Positions 42,195 through 51,032 of a stretch of DNA of 64,000 bases are shown one piece after another (position 1 is the first letter of the stretch; the number at the start of each line of letters is the position of its first letter). Under the pieces are notes generated by a model. That model was not told the origin of the DNA. It saw only the letters and a list, made by a program, of their open reading frames with translations, and searched no databases. The position numbers were made by a program, and so were the translations under genes. This stretch comes from Rhizobium ecuadorense (GTDB lineage: Bacteria; Pseudomonadota; Alphaproteobacteria; Rhizobiales; Rhizobiaceae). The DNA is taken from positions 62,001-126,000 of the forward strand of contig NZ_LFIO01001796.1 in NCBI RefSeq assembly GCF_001187535.1, given 5' to 3'.

Positions 42195-42779
42195 ATGAAC
42201 GACGAAGACCAGGACGACAAGACGAAGGAACTGCCGCTCGGCAAGGAAACGGAGGCGAATCTTTTCAAGTCGCGTTCGATCTTCATCTACGGACCGATCA
42301 ATCAGGAATTGGCGCAGAAAGTCTGCTCGCAGCTCGTGGCGCTTGCCGCGGCCAGCGACGAGGACATCCGCATCTATGTGAACTCGCCCGGCGGCCACGT
42401 CGAATCCGGCGATTCCATCCATGACATGATCAAGTTCATCAAGCCGAAGGTCTGGATGATCGGCACGGGCTGGGTCGCCTCGGCCGGTGCGCTGATCTAT
42501 GTCGCCGCTCCGAAGGAGCAGCGCCTGTGCCTGCCGAACACCCGCTTCCTGCTGCACCAGCCCTCGGGCGGCACGCGCGGCATGGCATCGGACATCGAGA
42601 TCCAGGCACGCGAAATCATCAAGATGAACGAGCGCCTGAACAAGATCATGGCGGCGGCCACCGGCCAGCCGCTCGAAAAGATCGCCAGGGATACGGATCG
42701 CGACTACTGGCTGTCGGCCGAAGAGGCGAAGGACTATGGCCTCGTCTCGCGGATCGTGACGTCACAGGCCGATATCTGA
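42195..42779 (+). CDS. clpP: ATP-dependent Clp protease proteolytic subunit (ClpP family)
   Basis: A 194-residue serine peptidase of the ClpP fold. The oxyanion/nucleophile segment is GWVASAGALIY with Ser96, the catalytic His121 is in FLLHQPSGG, and the third residue lies in DTDRDYWLSAEEA (166-170). It has an acidic N-terminus (MNDEDQDDKTKELP) instead of the usual ClpP start, and is one of several ClpP paralogues expected in rhizobia, so it is probably not the main housekeeping copy. No clpX or tig is adjacent. CCAAGAGG precedes ATG 42195. Confidence 0.9.
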   Translation: MNDEDQDDKTKELPLGKETEANLFKSRSIFIYGPINQELAQKVCSQLVALAAASDEDIRIYVNSPGGHVESGDSIHDMIKFIKPKVWMIGTGWVASAGALIYVAAPKEQRLCLPNTRFLLHQPSGGTRGMASDIEIQAREIIKMNERLNKIMAAATGQPLEKIARDTDRDYWLSAEEAKDYGLVSRIVTSQADI

Positions 42780-42803
42780 GGTTTCTCATTCAAAACTGCT
42801 AGG

Positions 42804-42849
42804 AAACCGCCCTCGCCCTGCAGATCGCAGGCGAGGGCGGTTTGCTTTT
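42804..42849 (+). terminator. Terminator of the clpP gene
   Basis: AAACCGCCCTCGCC pairs perfectly with GGCGAGGGCGGTTT (14 bp), followed by GCTTTT. Confidence 0.85.
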
Positions 42850-42972
42850 GGCGATGCCTGAACGGAGATAGGGCCTATCGGCGAGGACTGAACGGAAAGA
42901 GCTGAATTCGGACTTGCGCCTGCGGCAACCGTCATGCTCCATGCGCCATTCCCGCAGATCGCGAGTCCCGCC

Positions 42973-44172
42973 ATGCTCAAAGATTTTTCCGTCCAGGCCC
43001 TGTTCATGGGGCTGCTGACCGCCTTCGTCGGTTCCGCCAGCTCGTTTGCCGTCGTGCTGCACGGGCTCGAGGCGGTCGGTGCTACGGATGCGCAGGCGGC
43101 CTCGGGGCTGATGGCCTTGTCGATCTCCATGGGTGTCTGCGCGATCGTGCTCTGTGCCGCCACACGATTGCCGATCAGCATCGCCTGGTCGACGCCGGGC
43201 GCGGCGCTGCTGGCCAGCACCGGGCCGATCGAGGGCGGCTTCAATGCGGCGGTCGGGGCATTCCTGATCTGCGGCGCGCTGATAGTCGTCGCCGGCCTGT
43301 TCAAGCCGCTCGGCCGGGCGGTCGCCGCCATTCCCGCGCCGCTTGCCAATGCGATGCTCTCAGGCGTGCTGATCGGCCTCTGCTTCGCGCCGGTGAAGGC
43401 GATCGGCTTCAACCCGCTCCTCGGCCTGCCGATCGTCATCGCCTGGATCGTCGTCGGCGCCTTCAAACGGCTCTGGGCGGTGCCGGCGGCACTCGCAGCT
43501 TTCGTGCTGGTGCTCACCTTCGGCGTCGATATTCCGGATGGTGCGCTCAATTCGCTCGAACAATCGCTGGTGCCGACGGCGGAAATCATCCCGCCGGTGT
43601 TCAATCTTGCCGGCCTCGTCTCGATCGCATTGCCACTGTTCATCGTCACCATGGCCTCGCAGAACATTCCTGGTATCGCCGTCCTGAAGGTCAATCACTA
43701 CGATCCGAAGCCCGGTCCGCTGTTTGCCGTCACCGGCTTCTTCTCGCTGCTGTCGGCGCCGTTCGGCGGCCACGCCGTCAATCTGGCGGCCATCACCGCG
43801 GCGATGTGCGCCGGGCAGGATGCTCACGCCGATCCGAAGAGGCGCTATTGGGCAGCGCTGATCGCCGGCATCGGTTATATCATCCTCGGGCTGCTCGCCG
43901 GCGCGGTGACGGCTTTCGTCGCGCTTGCGCCTCCGATCCTGATCGAGGCGGTGGCCGGGCTGGCACTGGTCGGGGCTTTCTCTTCCTCGGCGATGTCGGC
44001 CTTCCAGGCGCCGGAGTCGCGCGAGGCGGCGGCGATCACCTTCCTCGTCACCGCCTCAGGCGTTTCCTTCGGGGGCATTTCCGGCGCATTCTGGGGGCTG
44101 ATCGCCGGCGGGCTGATGCTGGCGTTGTCGCGGCTGGTGAGTGTTTGGAAAGACCGAGGCCAGCCGCTGTAG
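42973..44172 (+). CDS. benE: BenE-family benzoate/H+ symporter-like transporter
   Basis: Inner-membrane protein of 399 residues from ATG 42973 (412 from the in-frame ATG 42934), with about eleven to twelve helices. The start MLKDFSVQALFMGLLTAFVG and the segments STPGAALLASTG and PFGGHAVNLAAITAAMCAG are BenE family hallmarks. The substrate may be an aromatic acid, but no benzoate catabolic gene is nearby. Neither start has a good ribosome-binding site. Confidence 0.85.
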   Translation: MLKDFSVQALFMGLLTAFVGSASSFAVVLHGLEAVGATDAQAASGLMALSISMGVCAIVLCAATRLPISIAWSTPGAALLASTGPIEGGFNAAVGAFLICGALIVVAGLFKPLGRAVAAIPAPLANAMLSGVLIGLCFAPVKAIGFNPLLGLPIVIAWIVVGAFKRLWAVPAALAAFVLVLTFGVDIPDGALNSLEQSLVPTAEIIPPVFNLAGLVSIALPLFIVTMASQNIPGIAVLKVNHYDPKPGPLFAVTGFFSLLSAPFGGHAVNLAAITAAMCAGQDAHADPKRRYWAALIAGIGYIILGLLAGAVTAFVALAPPILIEAVAGLALVGAFSSSAMSAFQAPESREAAAITFLVTASGVSFGGISGAFWGLIAGGLMLALSRLVSVWKDRGQPL

Positions 44173-44218
44173 CGGAGTGTCGTTTGCGCCGTCGGCGGCC
44201 AAAAGCCCGGGCAAGGGC

Positions 44219-44247
44219 TTGCCAGTTTCACCGCCCAAGGCTATAAG
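44219..44247 (+). promoter_or_regulatory. Promoter of the leu leader and leuA
   Basis: TTGCCA (44219-44224) and TATAAG (44242-44247) are 17 bp apart, inside CTTGCCA as is usual for rhizobial -35 boxes. The -10 ends 7 nt before the leader ATG, so this transcript too should be leaderless. Confidence 0.65.
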
Positions 44248-44254
44248 CGCGGCC

Positions 44255-44380
44255 ATGAAGACCACAGGCGCCAGAATTTCCGACACGATTGCACGCGGCC
44301 GCATCGCCCTGCGTGACAATACGCGCGCCCTGACCTCGCTTCTTCTCCTCGGCCTTACGCGCGGTTGCCGGGTCCTTTGA
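44255..44380 (+). CDS. leuL: Leu-rich leader peptide upstream of leuA
   Basis: A 41-codon frame ending ALTSLLLLGLTRGCRVL. Four consecutive Leu codons (CTT CTT CTC CTC) and three further Leu codons lie in the last 18 positions, directly ahead of a strong hairpin, the layout of amino-acid attenuators. It begins about 7 nt after a TATAAG -10 box without a ribosome-binding site. Ribosome stalling at the Leu codons under leucine shortage would control leuA. The symbol follows the general name for leu leaders; the identification is from structure only. Confidence 0.65.
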   Translation: MKTTGARISDTIARGRIALRDNTRALTSLLLLGLTRGCRVL

Positions 44381-44422
44381 GGAGCGCCCGGCGGCCGAAA
44401 GCCCGCCCGGCCATCGCTCCTC
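44379..44422 (+). terminator. Putative attenuator hairpin of leuA
   Basis: GAGGAGCG pairs with CGCTCCTC outside a further CCGG/CCGG stem, starting at the leader stop codon. There is no U run, so it may be a pause, antiterminator or Rho-related structure instead of an intrinsic terminator. Confidence 0.5.
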
Positions 44423-44532
44423 GCGACTCACTTTCAAAATTGACCTAACGACCGACAAGGTCCGCATTTGTTTATCGCCAAGCCTGACACGATCGGCTAA
44501 GAGCGGAGCAAATGCCGGGACGAGGAGACGAT

Positions 44533-46269
44533 ATGATGAACGCAAAGACGCAATTCTCCGAGGGAAAAACGGCCTCCGCCAAAGGCATGCCTGACGCTGC
44601 CGTGAAATACCGGGCCTATCCACAGGTGAACATTCCCGACCGCACTTGGCCGACGAAGACCATCACCAAGGCTCCGGTCTGGTGCTCGGTCGACCTGCGC
44701 GACGGAAACCAGGCACTGGTCGATCCGATGGGCCATGACCGCAAGGCGCGCATGTTCCAGCTGCTGCTGGAGATGGGCTTCAAGGAGATCGAGATCGGTT
44801 TCCCCTCCGCTTCGCAGACCGATTTCGATTTCGCCCGCTGGTGCGTAGAGGAGGGCAACGTGCCCGCCGACGTCTCTCTGCAGGTGCTGGTGCAGTGCCG
44901 CCCGGAACTGATCACCCGCACCTTCGAAGCACTGGAAGGCGCAAACCGGCCGATTGTGCATTTCTACAACTCGACCAGCGAGCTGCAGCGCCGCGTCGTT
45001 TTCGCCAAGGATGTGCAGGGCATCAAGCAGATCGCTGTCGATGCCGCCAAGATGATAACCGACATGGCCGTCAAGGCAGGCGGCGGCTACCGTTTCGAAT
45101 ATTCCCCCGAGAGCTTTACCGGCACGGAACTTGAAGTGGCGCTGGAAATCTGCAATGGCGTCATCGAGGTGGTCAAGCCGACGCCCGATAACAAGCTGAT
45201 CATCAATCTGCCGTCCACCGTCGAGATGGCGACGCCGAACGTCTATGCCGACCAGATCGAGTGGATGTGCCGCAATCTCGACAATCGCGAGAACCTGATC
45301 ATCTCGCTGCATCCGCATAACGACCGCGGCACCGGCATCGCCGCTGCCGAACTGGCCTTGCTGGCAGGTGCCGACCGCGTCGAAGGCACGCTCTTCGGCA
45401 ATGGCGAGCGCACCGGCAATGTCGACATGGTGACGATGGCGCTGAACATGTTCACGCAAGGTGTCGATCCCGAGATCGACTGCTCCAATATCGAGCGCAT
45501 CAAGGAAGTGTTCGAATATTCCAACCAGATGGTGATCGGCGAGCGTCATCCTTACGTCGGCGAGCTGGTCTATACGGCTTTCTCGGGTTCGCATCAGGAT
45601 GCGATCAACAAGGGTATGAAGGCTGCCCAGGTCGCCAACCACCCCGTATGGGAAGTGCCCTACCTGCCGATCGATCCGCGCGATGTCGGCCGTTCCTATG
45701 AGGCGATCATCCGCATCAACTCGCAGTCCGGCAAGGGCGGAATCGCCTATATTCTGCAGCAGGATTACGGGCTCAACCTGCCGCGCAATCTGCAGGTGGA
45801 ATTCCGCGAGGATATCCAGCGCATTACCGACGTCGAGGGCAAGGAGCTTCCGTCAAAGCGGATTTACGACCGTTTCATCGAGCGCTACGTGACGCAGCCC
45901 GATGGGCGGCTCAAGTTCGTCGACCACCACACCTATCCCGATACCGAGCACAAGGGCCAGCGGATCGTGGCGGCCGAGATCACCGACAATGGTGAGATCA
46001 AGCGCATCGAAGGGCGCGGCAACGGCCCGATCGACGGCTTCATCAACGCGCTGTCGCATTATCTCGGCATCGAGATGTCGGTTGAGGATTATTCCGAGCA
46101 TTCGCTGCAGCACGGCTCGAACGCGGCGGCGATCTCTTATGTCGAGACCTCCTATCCTGGCGGCAAGCTCTTCGGCGCCGGCATCAATACCAACATCGTC
46201 GCGGCATCGCTGGAAGCGATCGTCTCGGCCGCCAACCGCGTGCTCGAGGTGAAGGCCGCCAAGGCCTGA
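44533..46269 (+). CDS. leuA: 2-isopropylmalate synthase
   Basis: First step of leucine synthesis: acetyl-CoA plus 2-oxoisovalerate. The 578-residue long form has the catalytic CSVDLRDGNQALVDP, the metal-binding HPHNDRGTG and the GNGERTGNVD motif, and an allosteric C-terminal domain from about residue 440 (GNGPIDGFINALSHYL, YVETSYPGGKLFGAG). GAGGAGACGAT precedes ATG 44533; a start 21 bp earlier is possible. It lies about 150 bp behind a Leu-rich leader, so attenuation and leucine feedback inhibition are both expected. Confidence 0.96.
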   Translation: MMNAKTQFSEGKTASAKGMPDAAVKYRAYPQVNIPDRTWPTKTITKAPVWCSVDLRDGNQALVDPMGHDRKARMFQLLLEMGFKEIEIGFPSASQTDFDFARWCVEEGNVPADVSLQVLVQCRPELITRTFEALEGANRPIVHFYNSTSELQRRVVFAKDVQGIKQIAVDAAKMITDMAVKAGGGYRFEYSPESFTGTELEVALEICNGVIEVVKPTPDNKLIINLPSTVEMATPNVYADQIEWMCRNLDNRENLIISLHPHNDRGTGIAAAELALLAGADRVEGTLFGNGERTGNVDMVTMALNMFTQGVDPEIDCSNIERIKEVFEYSNQMVIGERHPYVGELVYTAFSGSHQDAINKGMKAAQVANHPVWEVPYLPIDPRDVGRSYEAIIRINSQSGKGGIAYILQQDYGLNLPRNLQVEFREDIQRITDVEGKELPSKRIYDRFIERYVTQPDGRLKFVDHHTYPDTEHKGQRIVAAEITDNGEIKRIEGRGNGPIDGFINALSHYLGIEMSVEDYSEHSLQHGSNAAAISYVETSYPGGKLFGAGINTNIVAASLEAIVSAANRVLEVKAAKA

Positions 46270-46279
46270 TCGAATTGGG

Positions 46280-46669
46280 TCAGGCCGCGACCGCGCTGGT
46301 GTGGCGCGGCCTGATGATGCAGTCGGCGATCATGCCGGCTTCGTCATTCGCCTCGGCATGGCGCTGGCCCCAACGGCAGAGCGCCAGCAGCACCGGCTCG
46401 AGTTCGAGGCCGAGTTCGGTCGCGCTGTATTCCACACGGGACGGGACTTCGGCAAAGACTTGGCGGGTGACCAGCCCGTGCTCTTCCATCTCACGCAACT
46501 GCTGGATCAGCACCTTTTGGGTGATTGCAGGCATCATGCGCTTCAGCTCGGAAAGACGCTTCGGGCCGGAGAAGACATAGTAGAGGATGACGGGTTTCCA
46601 GCGCCCTGAAATCACCTTCAGCGCGCGCTCGACCGGCAATTCCGGCAGTCTTTTCATCGGCTCGGCCAT
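46280..46669 (-). CDS. HxlR-family transcriptional regulator
   Basis: A 129-residue winged-helix regulator with the HxlR pattern: KVISGRWKPVILYYVF, GPKRLSELKRMMPAITQKVLI, REMEEHGLVTRQVF, and PSRVEYSATELGLEL. The perfect AGGAGGTGACC precedes ATG 46669. It is divergent from a quinone oxidoreductase gene with only 100 bp between them, a frequent HxlR arrangement in which the regulator controls its neighbour, often in response to electrophiles or quinones. Confidence 0.92.
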   Translation of the reverse strand: MAEPMKRLPELPVERALKVISGRWKPVILYYVFSGPKRLSELKRMMPAITQKVLIQQLREMEEHGLVTRQVFAEVPSRVEYSATELGLELEPVLLALCRWGQRHAEANDEAGMIADCIIRPRHTSAVAA

Positions 46670-46769
46670 GGTCACCTCCTGGTGGGTAGGGCACGAAAGA
46701 GTATGTATTCTTGCTTCCCATCCTATTGCTAAACCTGCCCCAGGCCAATCAAACGTGAGGTTCCCTGTC

Positions 46770-47750
46770 ATGAAAGCCATTCAGTTCACTCGCTTCGGTG
46801 CGCCGGATGTTCTCGAACTCGTGGAGCTGCCGGTTCCGGAGTTCAAGCGTGATGAGGTGCTGGTCCGTGTCCATGCTGCGGGCGTCAACTTCTTCGAGGT
46901 GCTGATGCGGGCCGATCGTTATGCCGTGACGCCGGAGCTGCCGATGTTTCCCGGCGTCGAAATTGCCGGTGTGGTCGAACGGGCGGGGCCGGACGCCGAC
47001 GCATCGCTGGTCGGCGCACGCGTGGCGGTTCCTCTCTTCGCGGTCGGGCGCGGCGCGGGTTATGCGGAATTCGTCGCGGTCGACGGCGGATCGGTGGTGC
47101 GGCTGCCGGATGCGATCTCTTTCGGGGCGGCTGTCGGACTGATGGTGCAGGGGCTGACGGCGCTGCATCTGACGCGCCGCAGCCTTCCGAAAGGCAAGAG
47201 CGTACTCGTCAGTGCCGCAGCCGGCGGCGTTGGCTCGCTGCTTCTGCAATTGGCAAGGCGCAACGGGGCCGAGATGGTGATCGCGGCGGCGAGCGGCGAG
47301 AAGAAGGGGGCGCTTGCCCTGTCGCTCGGCGCCGATCATGCCGTCGATTATACCGCGCCTGGCTGGCAGGAAGATGTCAGGAGGCATAGCGGCGGGCGCG
47401 GAGCGGATATCATCTACGAAACTGTCGGCGGTGCGTCCTCAAGGGCGGCGGTCGATGCGCTGGCGCCTTGCGGCGAGCTGGTTCTGGCGGCGATGGGGAG
47501 GTTCGGACTCAAAGCGGAGGAGATCGAGCGGATGCTCGGCGACAACCAATCGATCAAGGGGTTTTCGCTGTTGCCGCTGCTGACGCCGCACCACAGGCTT
47601 CGGGAGGATCTCGGCGAGCTTTTCGATCTTGCGGCAACGGGCCGGCTGACGGTCGTCGAAGGTAGTCGCTTCCCGCTGCAGGAGGCGGCGGAAGCCCATC
47701 GCACCATCGAGGAGCGAAGAGCGGTGGGCAAGGTGGTGCTGGTGCCTTAA
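46770..47750 (+). CDS. NADPH:quinone oxidoreductase-like zinc-type alcohol dehydrogenase family protein
   Basis: A 326-residue MDR-superfamily oxidoreductase. The N-terminal GroES-like part (MKAIQFTRFGAPDVLELVE, HAAGVNFFEVLMR) lacks the zinc-binding cysteines of alcohol dehydrogenases, as in QOR enzymes. The Rossmann motif is SAAAGGVGSLLLQLA. It likely reduces quinones or conjugated carbonyls with NADPH. Start ATG 46770, GAGG 11 nt upstream; probably controlled by the divergent HxlR protein. Confidence 0.9.
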   Translation: MKAIQFTRFGAPDVLELVELPVPEFKRDEVLVRVHAAGVNFFEVLMRADRYAVTPELPMFPGVEIAGVVERAGPDADASLVGARVAVPLFAVGRGAGYAEFVAVDGGSVVRLPDAISFGAAVGLMVQGLTALHLTRRSLPKGKSVLVSAAAGGVGSLLLQLARRNGAEMVIAAASGEKKGALALSLGADHAVDYTAPGWQEDVRRHSGGRGADIIYETVGGASSRAAVDALAPCGELVLAAMGRFGLKAEEIERMLGDNQSIKGFSLLPLLTPHHRLREDLGELFDLAATGRLTVVEGSRFPLQEAAEAHRTIEERRAVGKVVLVP

Positions 47751-47759
47751 ATCGAAGAC

Positions 47760-47787
47760 GGCGGATGCGACGCGGCTCCGCCTTTTC
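47760..47787 (+). terminator. Terminator of the quinone oxidoreductase gene
   Basis: GGCGGA pairs with TCCGCC around an 11-nt loop, then TTTTCGCATTTT. Confidence 0.65.
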
Positions 47788-47792
47788 GCATT

Positions 47793-48635
47793 TTAGATCG
47801 CCGTGGCGATCTTCATGGCGAGCTGGCCGAGGGTCGCTTCGGCGGAGGGGCCGGCAAGCACATAGGAGGTGCCGGCATTGTGCCAGGTCACGAGGCCGAT
47901 CTCGTCCTTGATTGTTTCCTTGAAGTCGTCGGTCTCCGGTGGCTGCGCGTCCTTGCGGAAGCAGATGGAGATGACGTCGCCGTCGGCGTTGGAATAAACG
48001 AGCTGGCCGACAGGGCGGCTGTCGCCGAGGATGACGCGCGCGCCCTGGAAGGTCCAGGCTTCGGCGCTGAGGTCGGGCACGCGGAAGGGCACGCCGATCG
48101 CCGTCGTGAGCCAGCTGGAGATTTCCTCGGCCTGCGAGGCCGGCACTTCGACGAGATGACGAGGCTGGCGGATCAGCAGGCGCTGATAGGCGGTGACGTC
48201 GCCCAGCCAGTCGCTGGTATTGGCCGGCGCCGTCGCGGTGGTCGTGCTGGCGATTTCGTCGGCATCCGGGCTGGTGCCGACGAAATAGCCGATGCCGCAA
48301 CCGACGACGAAGAGGATAAGAGCGGCGGCCAGCGCCTGCGGGCCGCTCGGGGCCAGCTTCACCGGCGGGCGCGTGGCGCGCTGGGCGATCGGCGTCTTCG
48401 GCGGCTGCGTGCTCTTGATCGAGCGGACGAGGGCGAGCGGCACCGGCTCCTTCAGGATGTCGTCGAGGCGGCGGCGGCCGAAATCGGCGCCGTGGCGAAG
48501 TTTCTCGTGCAGCCGGCGTGCATTCTCGTCGGTTGCCAGGCGCTGCTCCAGTTCGTGGCGCTGTTCGGCCGAGACCTCGCCATCGAGAAGGGCGGTGAGC
48601 TGGGCTTCGAGCGGCAATTTCCTAAGATCGAGCAA
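47793..48635 (-). CDS. Membrane-bound anti-sigma factor
   Basis: About 280 residues. The N-terminal part (LPLEAQLTALLDGEVSAEQ, then RRLHEKLRHGAD) has the composition of anti-sigma domains, though I do not see the full His-x3-Cys-x2-Cys zinc motif. One membrane helix follows (ALAAALILFVVGCGIGYFVG), then a periplasmic domain of about 150 residues. The start is uncertain: TTG 48635 lies 1 nt after the sigma factor stop, while an ATG at 48719 would overlap the sigma gene by 83 bp. It is the partner of the adjacent ECF sigma factor. Confidence 0.82.
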   Translation of the reverse strand: MLDLRKLPLEAQLTALLDGEVSAEQRHELEQRLATDENARRLHEKLRHGADFGRRRLDDILKEPVPLALVRSIKSTQPPKTPIAQRATRPPVKLAPSGPQALAAALILFVVGCGIGYFVGTSPDADEIASTTTATAPANTSDWLGDVTAYQRLLIRQPRHLVEVPASQAEEISSWLTTAIGVPFRVPDLSAEAWTFQGARVILGDSRPVGQLVYSNADGDVISICFRKDAQPPETDDFKETIKDEIGLVTWHNAGTSYVLAGPSAEATLGQLAMKIATAI

Positions 48636-48636
48636 T

Positions 48637-49146
48637 TCAGTACCTGTGGATCGGGTGAGTGCCGGCGAGCCCGGCAAAATGCAGCCTTGCGGTCGCGAGC
48701 TGTGAGACGACATTTGCAACCGGCATGCCCATGATGTCGGCCGCCTGCTGATAGCTGTGGCCCTCGACGTCGACGAGCAGGAACATACTGGAGAGACCTT
48801 CCGGCATATCGGCGATCATGTGATGGATGGCGTCGGGATCAACTGCCGTCGAGCGTTCGCGCGCGGCTTCGCGAATATCGGTGACATTGCCGCGGAGAGA
48901 GGCCTTCGGCTTGCGCTTGCGGCTGTCGTCGGTCCATTGCTGGCGGGCAAGCGTGTAAATCCAGCTTTCCAGCCGGCCTTCACCGCTCCATTGATGGCCC
49001 TTGGCGATGGCGCGCTGACAGACCGCCTGGACGAGTTCGTCGGCCAGAGCAGCCTCACCCGCGAGCGTGATCGCGAAGCGGCGAAGGCGGGGCAGAAGGC
49101 CGACGAGATCACGCCGGAGATCGATGGTCGTTGCGGGTTGACGCAT
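48637..49146 (-). CDS. ECF-family RNA polymerase sigma factor
   Basis: A 169-residue sigma-70 family factor with only regions 2 and 4. Region 2 shows RFAITLAGEAALADELVQAV and GEGRLESWIYTLARQQW; region 4 has LSSMFLLVDVEGHSYQQAADI and MGMPVANVVSQLATAR. The divergence of the RxxF-type -10-binding segment means target promoters cannot be guessed. It is followed immediately by the anti-sigma gene, so the pair forms a signal-transduction unit for an envelope or stress cue. Confidence 0.9.
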   Translation of the reverse strand: MRQPATTIDLRRDLVGLLPRLRRFAITLAGEAALADELVQAVCQRAIAKGHQWSGEGRLESWIYTLARQQWTDDSRKRKPKASLRGNVTDIREAARERSTAVDPDAIHHMIADMPEGLSSMFLLVDVEGHSYQQAADIMGMPVANVVSQLATARLHFAGLAGTHPIHRY

Positions 49147-49333
49147 TGTTTATCCAAGAAGCATTCACAATGGTTTCGCGGACGAAGGGTTCGCCGTCGG
49201 GCGCGAAACCGGCTTTATCGACGCCGACGATGCATGTGCTTTATGAAACAAGTCTCCTGCACTTCGCAAGCATCCGGCCGTCTTCATCCCCTTTTCTCAA
49301 GGGATTTTCGTATTGTAGACCACAAAACTTGCG

Positions 49334-49894
49334 TCAATATGTCTTGTAGCCATTCAAGCTTTGCAGCAGAGCGCGATAGGCCCACGTGCCTTCGCCGCCG
49401 CGATCGCGGATTTCCACGAGCTGCACGCGGGCGCCTTGGATATCTCCCTGTTCCACCAGCGCCATGCCCATGTAGGAGCGGGCGAGGATGTAGTTCTCAT
49501 CCGCCTGCAGCGCCTTGCGGTAGTAGGACATGCCGAGCTCCATGCGGCCGGCCTTGCGGTTGGCGTAGCCGAGGTAGTTTAGGATGCGCGGGTCGTTCTG
49601 GTTGCGGGCGAGATTGAGCACGGTGATGGCATTGTCATACTGGCCGGCATAGGCAAACTCGCGGGCGAATTTGTAAAGATCGTCGTCGTTGAAGCTGCTC
49701 TTCTTCGGATTAACGCATTCCTTCTTGGCCTTGTCCCAGACCTTGCCGCCGGTGCAGGTTTTGGTCGTTTCGGTCTTCGGCGGCGGATTGGTGTCATCAT
49801 TGCTGCCGCCGACCGCGAAAGCGGCGGTGGCGATGCCGAAGGCAAAGCCCGCGGCGAGCGAAAGTCTGGACAGGTGACGGAAAGAAGACGTCAT
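49334..49894 (-). CDS. Exported TPR-repeat protein
   Basis: A 186-residue protein with a signal peptide (LSRLSLAAGFAFGIATAAFA, without further residues) and three to four TPR-like helical pairs from about residue 75 (FAREFAYAGQYDNAITVLNL, ILNYLGYANRKAGRMELGMS, YRKALQADENYILARSYMGM, LVEQGDIQGARVQLVEI). A short Cys-containing segment (KTCTGGKVWDKAKKECVNP) links the two. It is probably periplasmic and protein-binding; function unknown. Start ATG 49894 after GGAGC. Confidence 0.85.
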   Translation of the reverse strand: MTSSFRHLSRLSLAAGFAFGIATAAFAVGGSNDDTNPPPKTETTKTCTGGKVWDKAKKECVNPKKSSFNDDDLYKFAREFAYAGQYDNAITVLNLARNQNDPRILNYLGYANRKAGRMELGMSYYRKALQADENYILARSYMGMALVEQGDIQGARVQLVEIRDRGGEGTWAYRALLQSLNGYKTY

Positions 49895-50053
49895 TGGCGG
49901 GGCTCCGTTCTGAGGCGATGCAGTTGGCCGGATTGTACGCCTACCGCTAAAAATACCAAGAGGGTAAGCGGCCGCCATGGCAATTGTTGCGGCGATGGCC
50001 CGACCTCCTCTCAGATCGGGTCAAGTGCTGGATAAAAGAGTCCGGAGCCGGCG

Positions 50054-50962
50054 CTAACGCGCGAAAACATCAACGCTTTCCGCCATCACCGCGTCGCCGG
50101 ACCGGTTGACGCTGAAGCGCTCGCCGCTGAGCTCCCAGGCGCCGGGAGAGCCGTCGATGGAGAAGAGGTTGTAGGCGGCTGGCGGCTTGATGCTGCCCGG
50201 TCCCTGCGAGGCCGAGGCGATGCCGACGACGGGCACCGGCTGGACCTGGCCGCGCAGCCAGTGCAGCGTGTTCAGGTGCGTGTGCCCGTGCAGCACGAGC
50301 TCGGCACCGCCGGTCGAGATCACCGCGGCGAAGCGGCGGATGCCGATCATCCGCTTGTAGAAGGTCGTGGCGCCACGGATCGGCGGATGATGGATCATGA
50401 CGACCCGGAAGAGGCCGGCTTCACCGGCCGCTCGCAGCATGTTGACGGTATCGCGCGCTTGGCGCGCGCCGAAAAAGCCGGAGGCGGCAAAGGGAGGGGT
50501 GGCGACTGCCGTCGAGCAGCCGACGATCGCGACTTTGCCGCGGATGCGCAGATAAGGAAAAATATGGCGATCCTCCTGCCATTGCGGCGGGGCGAGATCG
50601 CCGCGGACATACTCGTACCAGGCGCGCATCGACCTCTCGTAGGCGCCGGGCACATAGGCGTCATGATTGCCGGGAACGACCGAGGTGTCGGCGGGATCGC
50701 CGAGCGCGCGCAGCCAGGCGGCGGCGGCGCGGATCTCAATGCCGCTCGCCAGATTGACGAGGTCGCCGGTGACTGCGAGATGATCCGCCTGATGGGCGCG
50801 GATGTCGTCGAGCAACAGATCCAGCGTGCTGCCGAAAAGGTGCTTGCGTCGATTTCGATGCCAGTTCACAAAGCCCGTTATGCGTTTTGAAAACAGCTCC
50901 TGGATGGAAAGACGGGGCAACGGCCCGAGGTGGACGTCGGAAATATGCGCGAGCTTGAACAT
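50054..50962 (-). CDS. Calcineurin-like metallophosphoesterase
   Basis: A 302-residue cytoplasmic phosphoesterase with the full dimetal set: ISDVHLG at the N-terminus, VTGDLVN, VPGNHDAY, MIHHPP and GHTHLN. Such proteins act on cyclic nucleotides, nucleic acid ends or phospholipid-type substrates; which one cannot be seen. The N-terminal start is either ATG 50962 or 50974; both lack a strong ribosome-binding site. It is divergent from the Nudix gene. Confidence 0.9.
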   Translation of the reverse strand: MFKLAHISDVHLGPLPRLSIQELFSKRITGFVNWHRNRRKHLFGSTLDLLLDDIRAHQADHLAVTGDLVNLASGIEIRAAAAWLRALGDPADTSVVPGNHDAYVPGAYERSMRAWYEYVRGDLAPPQWQEDRHIFPYLRIRGKVAIVGCSTAVATPPFAASGFFGARQARDTVNMLRAAGEAGLFRVVMIHHPPIRGATTFYKRMIGIRRFAAVISTGGAELVLHGHTHLNTLHWLRGQVQPVPVVGIASASQGPGSIKPPAAYNLFSIDGSPGAWELSGERFSVNRSGDAVMAESVDVFAR

Positions 50963-51032
50963 GCTACGAGACATAGACCAGCTTATTGACAAATCAAACA
51001 CATCCGGCGCGATGAAGGGCTGAAACGGAACG

